In this document: piece by piece, positions 1 through 7,229 of the stretch
How positions within the stretch are numbered: the stretch's first letter is position 1
Layout: each line of letters starts with the position of its first letter
Source: Betaproteobacteria bacterium
Lineage (GTDB): Bacteria > Pseudomonadota > Gammaproteobacteria > Burkholderiales > Burkholderiaceae_A
NCBI GenBank assembly: GCA_018969705.1
Contig: JAGWXV010000002.1
Location: 1 to 53,562, forward strand
Direction: 5' to 3'
Length of the DNA: 53,562 nucleotides
Program-made: the position numbers and the translations under genes
Notes under the pieces: generated by a model
Told to the model about the DNA's origin: nothing
Database searches by the model: none
The model's input: only the letters and a program-made list of their open reading frames with translations

Positions 1-8
1 GATTTTAA

Positions 9-85
9 GGAGTGGTAGTTCAGTTGGTTAGAATACCGGCCTGTCACGCCGGGGGTCGCGGGTTCGAGCCCCGTCCACTCCGCCA
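9..85 (+). tRNA. tRNA-Asp (anticodon GTC)
   Basis: The 77 bases fold as a cloverleaf. The acceptor arm pairs GGAGTGG (9-15) with CCACTCC (75-81), followed by discriminator G and an encoded CCA at 83-85. The T arm carries the canonical GGTTCGAGCC. The anticodon loop reads CTGTCAC between paired CCGGC and GCCGG, giving anticodon GTC for aspartate. The transcript probably begins left of the window. Confidence 0.97.
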
Positions 86-90
86 TCTTT

Positions 91-111
91 CCCGGCGCTG
101 GGTATGCCGGG
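91..111 (+). other. stem-loop just after tRNA-Asp
   Basis: CCCGGC (91-96) pairs with GCCGGG (106-111) around a 9-base loop, 5 bases after the tRNA CCA. No clear T run follows (only a later TTGTTTAC), so this is at best a weak terminator or a 3' processing structure. It sits between the tRNA and the ppiD-like gene. Confidence 0.35.
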
Positions 112-140
112 CCCGCGTTGTTTACTCTTGAGTCCCCGCC

Positions 141-1628
141 ATGTTTGAATCGGTCCGTCGGCACCAGAGAATCTTTCTTGGTCTGATTCTTGTTCTGATC
201 ATTCCCTCATTCGTTGTGGTCGGCGCCTGGGATCTCATCGCGCCCGGCTCGGATGCAGGCACGGTCGCCACGGTGGGCCGACAGAAGATTCAGAAGTTTG
301 AATGGGAGCGCTCCCACCAGCAGCGGATCGATCAGATCCGCGCCCAGTTGGGCGGCCGTATCGACCCGAACCTATTGGACACACAGGCCTCACGGCTCTC
401 CACGCTGGAAGATCTGGTCACCCAGCAAGTCCTGCTTCACGCTGCGGAGTCCCTGCGGGTCCGGATCTCCGATGAGCAGATGCGAAGAACCATTGCCGCG
501 ATTCCAGCGGTGCAGAAAGACGGTCGGTTTGATATGGGCCTGTATCAGCAGGCGTTAAAGGCCCAGGGCTTGACTGCCGAAGGCTTTGAGCATCGCGTGC
601 GCGCTGACCTTGCCCTGGAATTGGTGCCCGCTGCGATTGGCCGCTCAACGATGGTGCCGCGGTCGGTAGCCCGGCGCCTGACTCAGTCTGGCTTAGAGAC
701 GCGTGTTGTACGTGTGAAAAAGTTTCCGATTTCCGAGGCCCTCGCAGGCATTCAGATTTCAGATGCAGAACTTCAAGCCTTTTATCGGGCCAATGCCAAA
801 AATTTTCAGACTCCAGAAGAAGTAGATATCGCTTTGGTTGGCTTTTCAAAGCCAGCTTCCGCCGATCAGGTCGAGCAATTTTCAAATCTAGTCTACGAGC
901 AGTCCGATAGCCTTGAGCCTGCGGCACGGAAATTTAATCTGCCCATTCAGACAGTTAAGTCGGTTCGTCGTCAGGGCCCTGATGAGCCAAGACCCGCTGA
1001 ACTCCAGCGGATTGTCGGTAATCCAAAAATGTTGCACGCGCTGTTTTCAGCAGACGTGTTGGTGAATAAACGTAATACCGAAGCGGTCGAGATCGCACCT
1101 GGCGTTTCGGCCAGTGCGCGGGTCATCGCCCACCGGCCTGCCGCCCCAATCCCGCTGGATCGTGTCCGTGGGCAGATTGAGCGTCAGTTGAAGGAGCAAA
1201 AAGCGGCAGAGCGTGTCACAGGCCTTGCCCAGAGCGCAGCCAAAGAGCTCACACCAGGCAATACCTTACCGGGCCTGGCCGCCGCCAAGACTCTGAGCCG
1301 CGCAGATAGCCAAAAGCCTGCCGGCGTTGCTGATCTTCCTGCAGAAGCGATTACAGCAGTCTTTGCTGCCGACGTGAAATCCTTGCCTGCCGCAATCAGT
1401 GTGCCGGCATCGGCGAAAACTTCTGCGGCCTGGCTCGTTGTCATTGAGTCCGCTGCAGTTCCGGCAATCGATAGCCCAGCCGTGAAAGAGGCGGTTGCCC
1501 GCGAATTACAGCGGCTTGAGATGGCCTCCACGCAGGACGCGCTGGAGCGCTGGATTAGCTTTCACCGCCAGGCGATCGGCGTGAAAACCTTCCCCGAAAA
1601 ACTCGCGAAGACCGATAGCCGCCAGTAA
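141..1628 (+). CDS. ppiD: PpiD-type periplasmic folding chaperone lacking its parvulin domain
   Basis: This is a 495-residue inner-membrane-anchored protein of the PpiD/SurA_N family, whose members help newly exported outer-membrane proteins fold. A short basic N-terminus precedes one membrane segment (about residues 11-31). The SurA-like N-terminal chaperone region follows (about 40-185). Family members normally run 620-650 residues with a parvulin prolyl-isomerase domain in the middle. Here the text goes from a FYRANAKNF/TPEEV segment (about 214-228) straight to EQFSNLVYEQSDSL (about 245-258). As I recall the family, that segment normally lies after the parvulin domain. No parvulin signature (xRHIL, GGDLG, FGWH) is present. 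The conserved C-terminal part (KRNTEAVEIAPG) is intact. The frame is open, so this is a domain loss and not a pseudogene. It converges on mnmH with a 12-base gap. Confidence 0.88.
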   Translation: MFESVRRHQRIFLGLILVLIIPSFVVVGAWDLIAPGSDAGTVATVGRQKIQKFEWERSHQQRIDQIRAQLGGRIDPNLLDTQASRLSTLEDLVTQQVLLHAAESLRVRISDEQMRRTIAAIPAVQKDGRFDMGLYQQALKAQGLTAEGFEHRVRADLALELVPAAIGRSTMVPRSVARRLTQSGLETRVVRVKKFPISEALAGIQISDAELQAFYRANAKNFQTPEEVDIALVGFSKPASADQVEQFSNLVYEQSDSLEPAARKFNLPIQTVKSVRRQGPDEPRPAELQRIVGNPKMLHALFSADVLVNKRNTEAVEIAPGVSASARVIAHRPAAPIPLDRVRGQIERQLKEQKAAERVTGLAQSAAKELTPGNTLPGLAAAKTLSRADSQKPAGVADLPAEAITAVFAADVKSLPAAISVPASAKTSAAWLVVIESAAVPAIDSPAVKEAVARELQRLEMASTQDALERWISFHRQAIGVKTFPEKLAKTDSRQ

Positions 1629-1640
1629 GAATCGGTGGCG

Positions 1641-2666
1641 TCAAGCCACTGCAGACTGCAGCGTTTGATGCATCGGATGGCCAGCGTGTTTTTTAGCTTG
1701 GGCGTAACCCGAATAATTTTTGCGCATCGACCGATGGTAGGTCGGGTCATAGTGGTGGATAAGCAGTGAGGTCACAAGCTCGGACCAGCTGCGGCGGCGT
1801 ATGCTGTCTTTCCATTGCGCGAGTCGATCAAGCCCCACCAGGGGGCCAAGCCGCTCTAACTGCGCCATCAGCACATCAGGCTGATCAAAGAAATGGGCAT
1901 AGTCTTCCAAGAGATACGCGACACGATCTTCTAGATTGGGACACAGCTCGATACATTCCGAGGCCCGCATTTGTGAGATGAGTGCGGCAGGCACCTGCAG
2001 GACTCCAATTTTTTTACTCTCGGATTCAACAAGCACCGGTTCGTTTGCGTTGAACTGCCGCAGCTGATCCCAGATCGCGGTCTCAAAGGCCTTCTGTGTG
2101 GGCTGCGCACCTGTTGGCTCGGAGCCCAGCAGAGAGCCACGATGGTGGGCCAACGCCTCAAGATCGAGGACCTGGCGGCCATCGCGCTGCGCCTGACGCA
2201 GAAATAGGCTCTTTCCTGATCCGGTGACGCCGCAAATGATCTGATAGCGCAGGCGATGCGCCTGAAGTGTTAGATCCTCGACAACATAGCGCCGAAACGC
2301 GGTGTAGCCGCCCGTTAAAAGGGCTGGCTTCCAGCCAATGCGCTCCAGGACCGTCGCCATTGCCTGACTTCGATTGCCCCCGCGCCAGCAGTAGATGAGC
2401 GGCCGCCACTGCCGTGGCTTATCCAAGAGGGCCGTCTCAAGTGCAATGGCGATATTGCGCGCCACCCGCGCAGCACCGAGCTTTTTGGCTGCGAAAGAAG
2501 ATTCCGCATAAAGCTTTCCGATCTCGGCCCGCTCCTGATTGGAGAGCACCGGAAGGTTGGTGGCGCCCGGTAGTCGGTCGGCCGCCCATTCGTCGGGACT
2601 GCGTACATCAATCACTGCATCGAAACGATCAAAGTCGCGAATCGCTTCGTGGATTGTGATGTGCAT
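1641..2666 (-). CDS. mnmH: tRNA 2-selenouridine synthase (MnmH/SelU)
   Basis: MnmH replaces sulfur of 2-thiouridine at the tRNA wobble position with selenium, through a geranylated intermediate. The 341 residues show an N-terminal rhodanese domain with catalytic Cys93 in YCWRGGNRSQ, then a P-loop GVTGSGKS (about 146-153) belonging to the ATPase-like domain. This is the usual two-domain layout and length. It is the last gene of a minus-strand run dapD-arsC-like-dapE-prmB-yfcG-mnmH, 20 bases after the GST gene. The selenium donor synthase gene selD is not in this window, so selenation cannot be confirmed; geranylation alone is possible. Confidence 0.93.
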   Translation of the reverse strand: MHITIHEAIRDFDRFDAVIDVRSPDEWAADRLPGATNLPVLSNQERAEIGKLYAESSFAAKKLGAARVARNIAIALETALLDKPRQWRPLIYCWRGGNRSQAMATVLERIGWKPALLTGGYTAFRRYVVEDLTLQAHRLRYQIICGVTGSGKSLFLRQAQRDGRQVLDLEALAHHRGSLLGSEPTGAQPTQKAFETAIWDQLRQFNANEPVLVESESKKIGVLQVPAALISQMRASECIELCPNLEDRVAYLLEDYAHFFDQPDVLMAQLERLGPLVGLDRLAQWKDSIRRRSWSELVTSLLIHHYDPTYHRSMRKNYSGYAQAKKHAGHPMHQTLQSAVA

Positions 2667-2686
2667 GTTGCCCTGAATTTCCGATG

Positions 2687-3319
2687 TTATTTTCGAAGGT
2701 CTGCTAAGACGGCACAGCCGCGAATGACTGCTGGCCGACTGCCGATCGATTCAAACCAGCGGCGTACATTGGGGTAGGCCGCAATATCGACGCCTTGCCG
2801 CTCATAGGAGGCGATCCATGGCCAGGCGGCAATATCTGCGATTGAGTATTCATCGCAGCCAAGATACTCGCATTGCGCAAGCCGTCGGTCCATCACACCG
2901 TAAAGCCGCTGGGCCTCTTGGGTATAGCGTTGAATTGCGTAATCAATCTTCTGCGGCGCGTAGATCCGGAAGTGGTGGGCCTGGCCAAGCATGGGCCCAA
3001 GGCCTCCCATCTGAAACATGAGCCATTGCAAAATATCGTAGCGGTCGGTTTCCGTGGTGCCCAGCAGCGTGTTTGTTTTTCCAGCAAGATAAATCAGGAT
3101 GGCCCCGGATTCGAATAGCGAATAAGGCTTTCCCTTTGGCCCTTTGCTATCCACAATGGCTGGGATTTTGTTATTCGGGCTGATCTTTAAGAAGTCGGGA
3201 GCAAACTGAGCGTTGGCCGAGATATTGATCGGCAGGGCCTTATATTTCAGGCCAGTCTCTTCCAGCATGATCTGGACTTTTTTTCCGTTTGGCGTCGGCC
3301 AGGTGTACAGAGTAATCAT
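2687..3319 (-). CDS. yfcG: YfcG-type glutathione transferase (disulfide-bond oxidoreductase)
   Basis: This is a 210-residue protein of the Nu-class GST/YfcG/YghU group. YfcG is a cytosolic disulfide-bond reductase that uses glutathione and has little classical transferase activity. The thioredoxin-fold N-terminus reads TPNGKK, with Thr9 and Asn11 at the positions that contact glutathione in E. coli YfcG. The SPNNKIPAIVD and SLFESGAILIYLA segments are typical of the group, as is GGLGPMLGQ..HF in the helical domain. Its start overlaps the prmB stop by 4 bases (ATGA type), so the two are probably translationally coupled. The assignment to YfcG rather than another GST rests on the Asn11 motif and full-length similarity recalled from the family. 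Confidence 0.88.
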   Translation of the reverse strand: MITLYTWPTPNGKKVQIMLEETGLKYKALPINISANAQFAPDFLKISPNNKIPAIVDSKGPKGKPYSLFESGAILIYLAGKTNTLLGTTETDRYDILQWLMFQMGGLGPMLGQAHHFRIYAPQKIDYAIQRYTQEAQRLYGVMDRRLAQCEYLGCDEYSIADIAAWPWIASYERQGVDIAAYPNVRRWFESIGSRPAVIRGCAVLADLRK

Positions 3320-4227
3320 TGGGGCGGGCTCCAGGGGTGTTGAATGAGCTGTTCTTTGCGAATCACGAACACATTATCAAACTGTTCCTGGGTGCGGATC
3401 CATTGGGCCTTCAGGCCTGAAAATTCTTTGCGCAGCAGGGCCTCAGTGCTGCGGCGTTCGTGGCCGATCTCGACGATCAGCAGGCCCCCCGGCGCCAGGA
3501 AGCGGGCCGCCTGACTCAGTAGCCGGCGAACAATCGCCATGCCCCGATCTTCGGCAATCAGGGCCATCGTGGGTTCTGCTTTAAATTCTTTTGGCAGGCG
3601 TGGCCCTTTTGTCGCCGGCACATAGGGCGGGTTTGCGATGATGAGGTCATAGGGACCATAGCGGTCGGGGCCGAGTGCCGAGAAGACATCAGACTGCACG
3701 AGCCGAATGCGATCGGCCATCGCGTAACGATTCACATTGGCGTGCGCAACCGCTAATGCATCAGCTGATAGATCGGCAGCATCGATTTTTGCCTCCGGAT
3801 AGATGTCGGCGGCAATAATCGCCAGACACCCTGATCCGGTACACATATCCAGAATCTGCGATGGGGCCTTTGGTGTTGGTGAGAGCTGCGCCAGGCGGTG
3901 GACCAGTAACTCGGCAATAAACGACCGGGGAATGATGACCCGTGGATCAACAGTAAACCCATAGCCTTTTAGCCAAGCCATTCCGGTGATGTAAGCAGTT
4001 GGCACACGGTCTCGAATCCTTCGGTGAAGGGCTGACTCTACCTGTGTGATCTGGGCTGCCGATAGCGGCTGTGCAGAGATATCTTCTGGACTGTCGACGG
4101 GATAATTTAAGACTGCCAGGATCAGCCATCGCGCCTCGTCCCATGCATTGAGTGTGCCCTGGCCGAATTCAATCTTGGCCCGATGCATCTGCTGCGCACC
4201 GATCTCAATCAGTTCGCCAAGCGTCAT
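3316..4227 (-). CDS. prmB: ribosomal protein L3 N5-glutamine methyltransferase PrmB
   Basis: PrmB methylates the side-chain amide of a glutamine in ribosomal protein L3 (uL3) using S-adenosylmethionine. The 303 residues carry the AdoMet motif LDMCTGSGCLAI (about 126-137) and the N/Q-methyltransferase signature NPPYVP (199-204). An HemK-like N-terminal helical domain precedes them. The paralogue PrmC (release-factor methyltransferase) shares these motifs. The RVIIPRSFIAELLVH segment and overall length favour PrmB. It lies 17 bases after dapE and overlaps yfcG by 4 bases. Confidence 0.9.
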   Translation of the reverse strand: MTLGELIEIGAQQMHRAKIEFGQGTLNAWDEARWLILAVLNYPVDSPEDISAQPLSAAQITQVESALHRRIRDRVPTAYITGMAWLKGYGFTVDPRVIIPRSFIAELLVHRLAQLSPTPKAPSQILDMCTGSGCLAIIAADIYPEAKIDAADLSADALAVAHANVNRYAMADRIRLVQSDVFSALGPDRYGPYDLIIANPPYVPATKGPRLPKEFKAEPTMALIAEDRGMAIVRRLLSQAARFLAPGGLLIVEIGHERRSTEALLRKEFSGLKAQWIRTQEQFDNVFVIRKEQLIQHPWSPPQ

Positions 4228-4244
4228 GATGGAGGCAGGCCCGA

Positions 4245-5387
4245 TCAGGCCGCCTGCAGCAGACCTCGAATCGCCTGGTGGTAGACCTCAGTAAGCGGCT
4301 CGAGATCCTTGACTGCAATGCGCTCATTGATCTGATGAATAGTCGCGTTTGGCGGGCCAAATTCAATTACCTCGCGGCAGTGCTTGGCGATAAAACGTCC
4401 ATCTGAGGTTCCGCCAGTGGTCGAGAGTTCAGGCGTAATGCCGATCACCTGCCGAATGGCCTGACTGACGGTATCGCAGAGTCGGCCGGCAGCGGTCAGG
4501 TAAGGGTCACCGCCCAGGGTCCATTTGAGTTCGAATTTCAGTCCGTATTTAGACAGCACGGACTCCAGTCGACTGCGGAGGTCTTCTGGGGAACTCACGC
4601 TTCCAAAACGGAAATTAAACTGGGCCCGCAACACACCCGGAACGACATTGCTGGCGCCGGTGCCTGCGTTAAGGTTAGACACCTGCCAAGTGGTGGGGGG
4701 GAAGTATTGATTGCCATCATCCCATCGAATCGCTGCTAACTCTGCGAGCGCGGGCGCGAACTCATGAATCGGATTGATAGCGAGATGGGGATATGCCACA
4801 TGGCCCTGCCGGCCATGAATCAATAAATCTCCCGAGAGCGTGCCGCGGCGGCCATTTTTGATCATGTCGCCCAGTGAATTCACCGAGGTGGGCTCGCCCA
4901 CAATGCAGTAATCGAGCAGCTCGCCGCGATGTGCCAGCTCGCGCACCACCTGCACAGTCCCATCGATGGCCGGGCCTTCCTCGTCGGAGGTGATGAGATA
5001 AGCAAGCCGGCCGCTAAAGCTGGGTGAGGCGCTGATAAAGCGCTCCGAGGCCACGACAAACGCCGCAAGCGAGGACTTCATATCCGATGCGCCCCGGCCG
5101 TAGAGCAAATCGTTATCGATGCTTGCTGAAAACGGGCCATGTTTCCATTGATCAAGCGGTCCCGGCGGAACGACATCGGTGTGGCCGGCCAACACCAGCG
5201 TAGGACCAGGCACACCGCCTTCGCGGACCGCCCAGAGGTTCGTGACTTCACCAAAACGTAGAAACTCTGTTGAAAAGCCAAGCGGGGAGAGACGATTCGC
5301 AATTAACTCACAGCAGCCGCTGTCGCGCGGCGTGACAGAGTCACGCTGAATGAGCTCCTGGGCGAGCGCGAGGGTGGGTGCATTCAT
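4245..5387 (-). CDS. dapE: succinyl-diaminopimelate desuccinylase DapE
   Basis: DapE hydrolyses N-succinyl-LL-2,6-diaminopimelate to LL-diaminopimelate and succinate in the lysine and peptidoglycan precursor pathway. It is a dinuclear zinc M20 peptidase-family enzyme. The metal ligands are visible: LAGHTDVVPPG (His69, Asp71), GRGASDMK (bridging Asp102) and SDEEGP (Glu136/Glu137). Length is 380 residues, normal for the family. It overlaps the upstream ArsC-like gene by 4 bases, and that gene directly follows dapD, so the three look like one operon. In this arrangement the succinylase variant of the pathway is used. Confidence 0.96.
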   Translation of the reverse strand: MNAPTLALAQELIQRDSVTPRDSGCCELIANRLSPLGFSTEFLRFGEVTNLWAVREGGVPGPTLVLAGHTDVVPPGPLDQWKHGPFSASIDNDLLYGRGASDMKSSLAAFVVASERFISASPSFSGRLAYLITSDEEGPAIDGTVQVVRELAHRGELLDYCIVGEPTSVNSLGDMIKNGRRGTLSGDLLIHGRQGHVAYPHLAINPIHEFAPALAELAAIRWDDGNQYFPPTTWQVSNLNAGTGASNVVPGVLRAQFNFRFGSVSSPEDLRSRLESVLSKYGLKFELKWTLGGDPYLTAAGRLCDTVSQAIRQVIGITPELSTTGGTSDGRFIAKHCREVIEFGPPNATIHQINERIAVKDLEPLTEVYHQAIRGLLQAA

Positions 5388-5779
5388 TTCGTGGCCTTGG
5401 GAAACAGACTTCGGTAGAGCGAATCAGAAAATCCAACCGACATTTTTTCTCCAACTTCAAGCACCGGCCGTTTGATCAAAAGTGGATGGGCCAGCATCAG
5501 CTCTGAGGCCGAGAGTTGATCGTTGATTTGGGCCCGTAGGCCAGGGTCGAGCTGTCGCCAGGTCATGCCACGACGATTTAAAAGCGCATCCCAGGGCAGG
5601 TGGGTCAGCCAGCGGTCAAGGGTGGCAGCATCCAGCCCTGTTTTTTTTAAGTCAATAAATTCAATGCCGCAGTCATGCTGTGTCAGCCAGGCGCGGGCCG
5701 CCCGAACCTGGTCGCAGTTGGTGATGCCGTAGAGCCGCACCTGCGGCTGGCGTTCGGCATGCGCGGCAGGGTTGATCAT
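5384..5779 (-). CDS. ArsC/Spx-family protein (YffB-like)
   Basis: This is a 131-residue member of the ArsC/Spx thioredoxin-fold family, closest in my reading to E. coli YffB, whose role is unsettled. The active-site loop is GITNCDQVRAARAWL with a single cysteine (Cys22). The family usually reads NCDT at this spot. Further family landmarks are LLNRRGMTWRQLD and LIKRPVLEVGEKMSVGFSD. There is no CXXC pair and no evidence for true arsenate reductase activity. It sits between dapD (adjacent, 0-base gap) and dapE (4-base overlap), the same dap neighbourhood seen in other betaproteobacteria and gammaproteobacteria, so a redox or regulatory link to DAP synthesis is possible but unproven. Confidence 0.85.
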   Translation of the reverse strand: MINPAAHAERQPQVRLYGITNCDQVRAARAWLTQHDCGIEFIDLKKTGLDAATLDRWLTHLPWDALLNRRGMTWRQLDPGLRAQINDQLSASELMLAHPLLIKRPVLEVGEKMSVGFSDSLYRSLFPKATK

Positions 5780-6622
5780 TTAGTCGCCACGTAGCAATTC
5801 ATTGATACCCGTTTTGGCACGGGTCTGTGCGTCAACGCGTTTAACGATGACGGCACAGGCCAGCGAATAGCGGCCATCAGCAGAGGGCAGGCTGCCCGGC
5901 ACAACGACTGCGCCCGAGGGCACCCGGCCGTAGGTGATCTCGCCGGTTTCTCGATCAAAGATCTTAGTGGACTGGCCAATGAAGACGCCCATCGAGAGGA
6001 CCGCATGATCTTCAACAATTACGCCCTCGACAACTTCTGAGCGTGCGCCAATAAAACAGTTATCGCCGATGATTGTGGGATTCGCCTGCACGGGCTCTAA
6101 GACCCCGCCAATGCCAACGCCGCCTGAAAGATGCACGTTCTTGCCGATCTGTGCGCAGGATCCGACGGTGGCCCAGGTATCCACCATGGTGCCTTCATCC
6201 ACATAGGCGCCAATGTTCACGTAAGAGGGCATCAGCACCACGTTCTTGCCAATGAAGGCGCCGCGGCGGGCTGCCGCCGGCGGCACGACCCGAAAGCCTC
6301 CTGCTTTGAAGTCTGCTTCGGAATAGCTCGTGAACTTCGGGGCGACCTTATCGTAAAAGCGCAACCCACCACAATCCAGCGGCGCGTTATCACGTAGCCT
6401 GAAGCTAAGCAGCACTGCCTTTTTGATCCATTGGTGGGTGATCCATTCGCCATTAAGTTTCTCGGCCACTCGCAGCTTGCCGCGGTCGAGTTGTTCAATC
6501 ACTTCTTCGACTGCAGCCCGAAGTTCGGCGGGTGCATTGGTGGGCGAGAAGGCCGCACGGTTTTCCCATGCGCCATCAATGACGGAAAAGAGCTTTTGAT
6601 GTTCTTGTTGAGCGGAGGTCAT
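5780..6622 (-). CDS. dapD: tetrahydrodipicolinate N-succinyltransferase DapD
   Basis: DapD transfers succinyl from succinyl-CoA to tetrahydrodipicolinate, the committing step of the succinylase branch of lysine/DAP synthesis. The 280 residues (typical is 270-280) have a helical N-terminal domain followed by a left-handed beta-helix of hexapeptide repeats (about 115-235; e.g. [21 protein letters not shown] in part, then [16 protein letters not shown]). The [18 protein letters not shown] block is characteristic. The gene is first of the dapD-arsC-like-dapE run and starts 38 bases downstream of queF. Confidence 0.97.
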   Translation of the reverse strand: MTSAQQEHQKLFSVIDGAWENRAAFSPTNAPAELRAAVEEVIEQLDRGKLRVAEKLNGEWITHQWIKKAVLLSFRLRDNAPLDCGGLRFYDKVAPKFTSYSEADFKAGGFRVVPPAAARRGAFIGKNVVLMPSYVNIGAYVDEGTMVDTWATVGSCAQIGKNVHLSGGVGIGGVLEPVQANPTIIGDNCFIGARSEVVEGVIVEDHAVLSMGVFIGQSTKIFDRETGEITYGRVPSGAVVVPGSLPSADGRYSLACAVIVKRVDAQTRAKTGINELLRGD

Positions 6623-6660
6623 ATTGGATTGTTCTTAGCGAGAGATCGTTTCAAGAGGGC

Positions 6661-7077
6661 TTAGCGCGTCGGCAACTGTGGCTCGAAGGCTTGCAGCGGC
6701 ACTGGAGCCTGGGGCTTCCAGCCCTTAGCGCGGTGTTCGGCGACCACTGTGGTGAAGATACCGCCACGGACATACCAGCGGGCCGTCAGCCGCATAAAGC
6801 GGGGCGCGACGGCCTTCACCATATCGGTGAGAATCTTGTTGGTGACCGCCTCATGAAAGGCTCCCTGATCACGGTAGGACCACATGTAGAGCTTTAGCGC
6901 CTTGAGCTCGAGATTCTTTTTCTCTGCGATGTAATCGACGGTGAAGTGCGCAAAGTCGGGCTGGCCGGTGAGCGGACAGAGGCAGGTGAATTCGGGGATC
7001 TCAATATGGACCAGGTAGTCCCGGCCCGGCTCGGGATTGGGGAAGGTCTGGAGGGCTTTGCTGGGGCTGCTGGCCAT
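6661..7077 (-). CDS. queF: NADPH-dependent preQ0 reductase QueF (short type)
   Basis: QueF reduces the nitrile of 7-cyano-7-deazaguanine to preQ1 for queuosine synthesis; it is a tunnelling-fold enzyme. The 138-residue length marks the unimodular (B. subtilis-like) form, not the fused bimodular form of E. coli. The nucleophile lies in [14 protein letters not shown] (probably Cys34, with general acid Asp41). The substrate-binding FHE (about 74-76) sits in GAFHEAVTN. The QueF motif [14 protein letters not shown] is present. It is divergent from smc across 152 bases that contain its probable promoter and a leader hairpin. Confidence 0.95.
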   Translation of the reverse strand: MASSPSKALQTFPNPEPGRDYLVHIEIPEFTCLCPLTGQPDFAHFTVDYIAEKKNLELKALKLYMWSYRDQGAFHEAVTNKILTDMVKAVAPRFMRLTARWYVRGGIFTTVVAEHRAKGWKPQAPVPLQAFEPQLPTR

Positions 7078-7155
7078 GGGGTTTTAAATCCAGATGAAGA
7101 GGTAATTTAGGTGTTTTATCAACGAAATTAGATGAATTTAGGGCTATTTTTAGGC

Positions 7156-7187
7156 AAAAACCCAGGGTTCTGCTGGGTGATATTATA
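7156..7187 (-). promoter_or_regulatory. queF promoter -10 and leader hairpin followed by T run
   Basis: On the minus strand a perfect TATAAT occupies 7187-7182. I cannot find a good -35 at normal spacing. Just downstream the transcript would form CCCAG (7177-7173) paired with CTGGG (7165-7161) around a 7-base loop, followed by five T (7160-7156). That is terminator-like and about 80 bases before the queF start. The plus strand of the same AT tract (TATTAT at 7181-7186) could serve smc, so the divergent promoters may overlap. Confidence 0.4.
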
Positions 7188-7229
7188 GCCGCTGCCCTGC
7201 CTCCAGCCTTATTTCACCGTGGGTTTATC

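Noticed and set aside
418-927. 169-codon minus-strand frame inside ppiD
   Set aside because: Antisense shadow of a well-conserved gene with low-complexity basic composition, common in GC-rich DNA.
5384-5779. arsenate resistance gene
   Set aside because: Only one active-site Cys in a Spx/YffB-type loop, no ars operon neighbours, and tight linkage with dap genes.
7078-7229. preQ1 riboswitch upstream of queF
   Set aside because: The leader hairpin has CCCAG/CTGGG arms and a short AGAACC-type loop, but the loop is too short for preQ1-I and the A-rich tail does not follow in the needed position. No preQ1-II or -III pattern was seen either.
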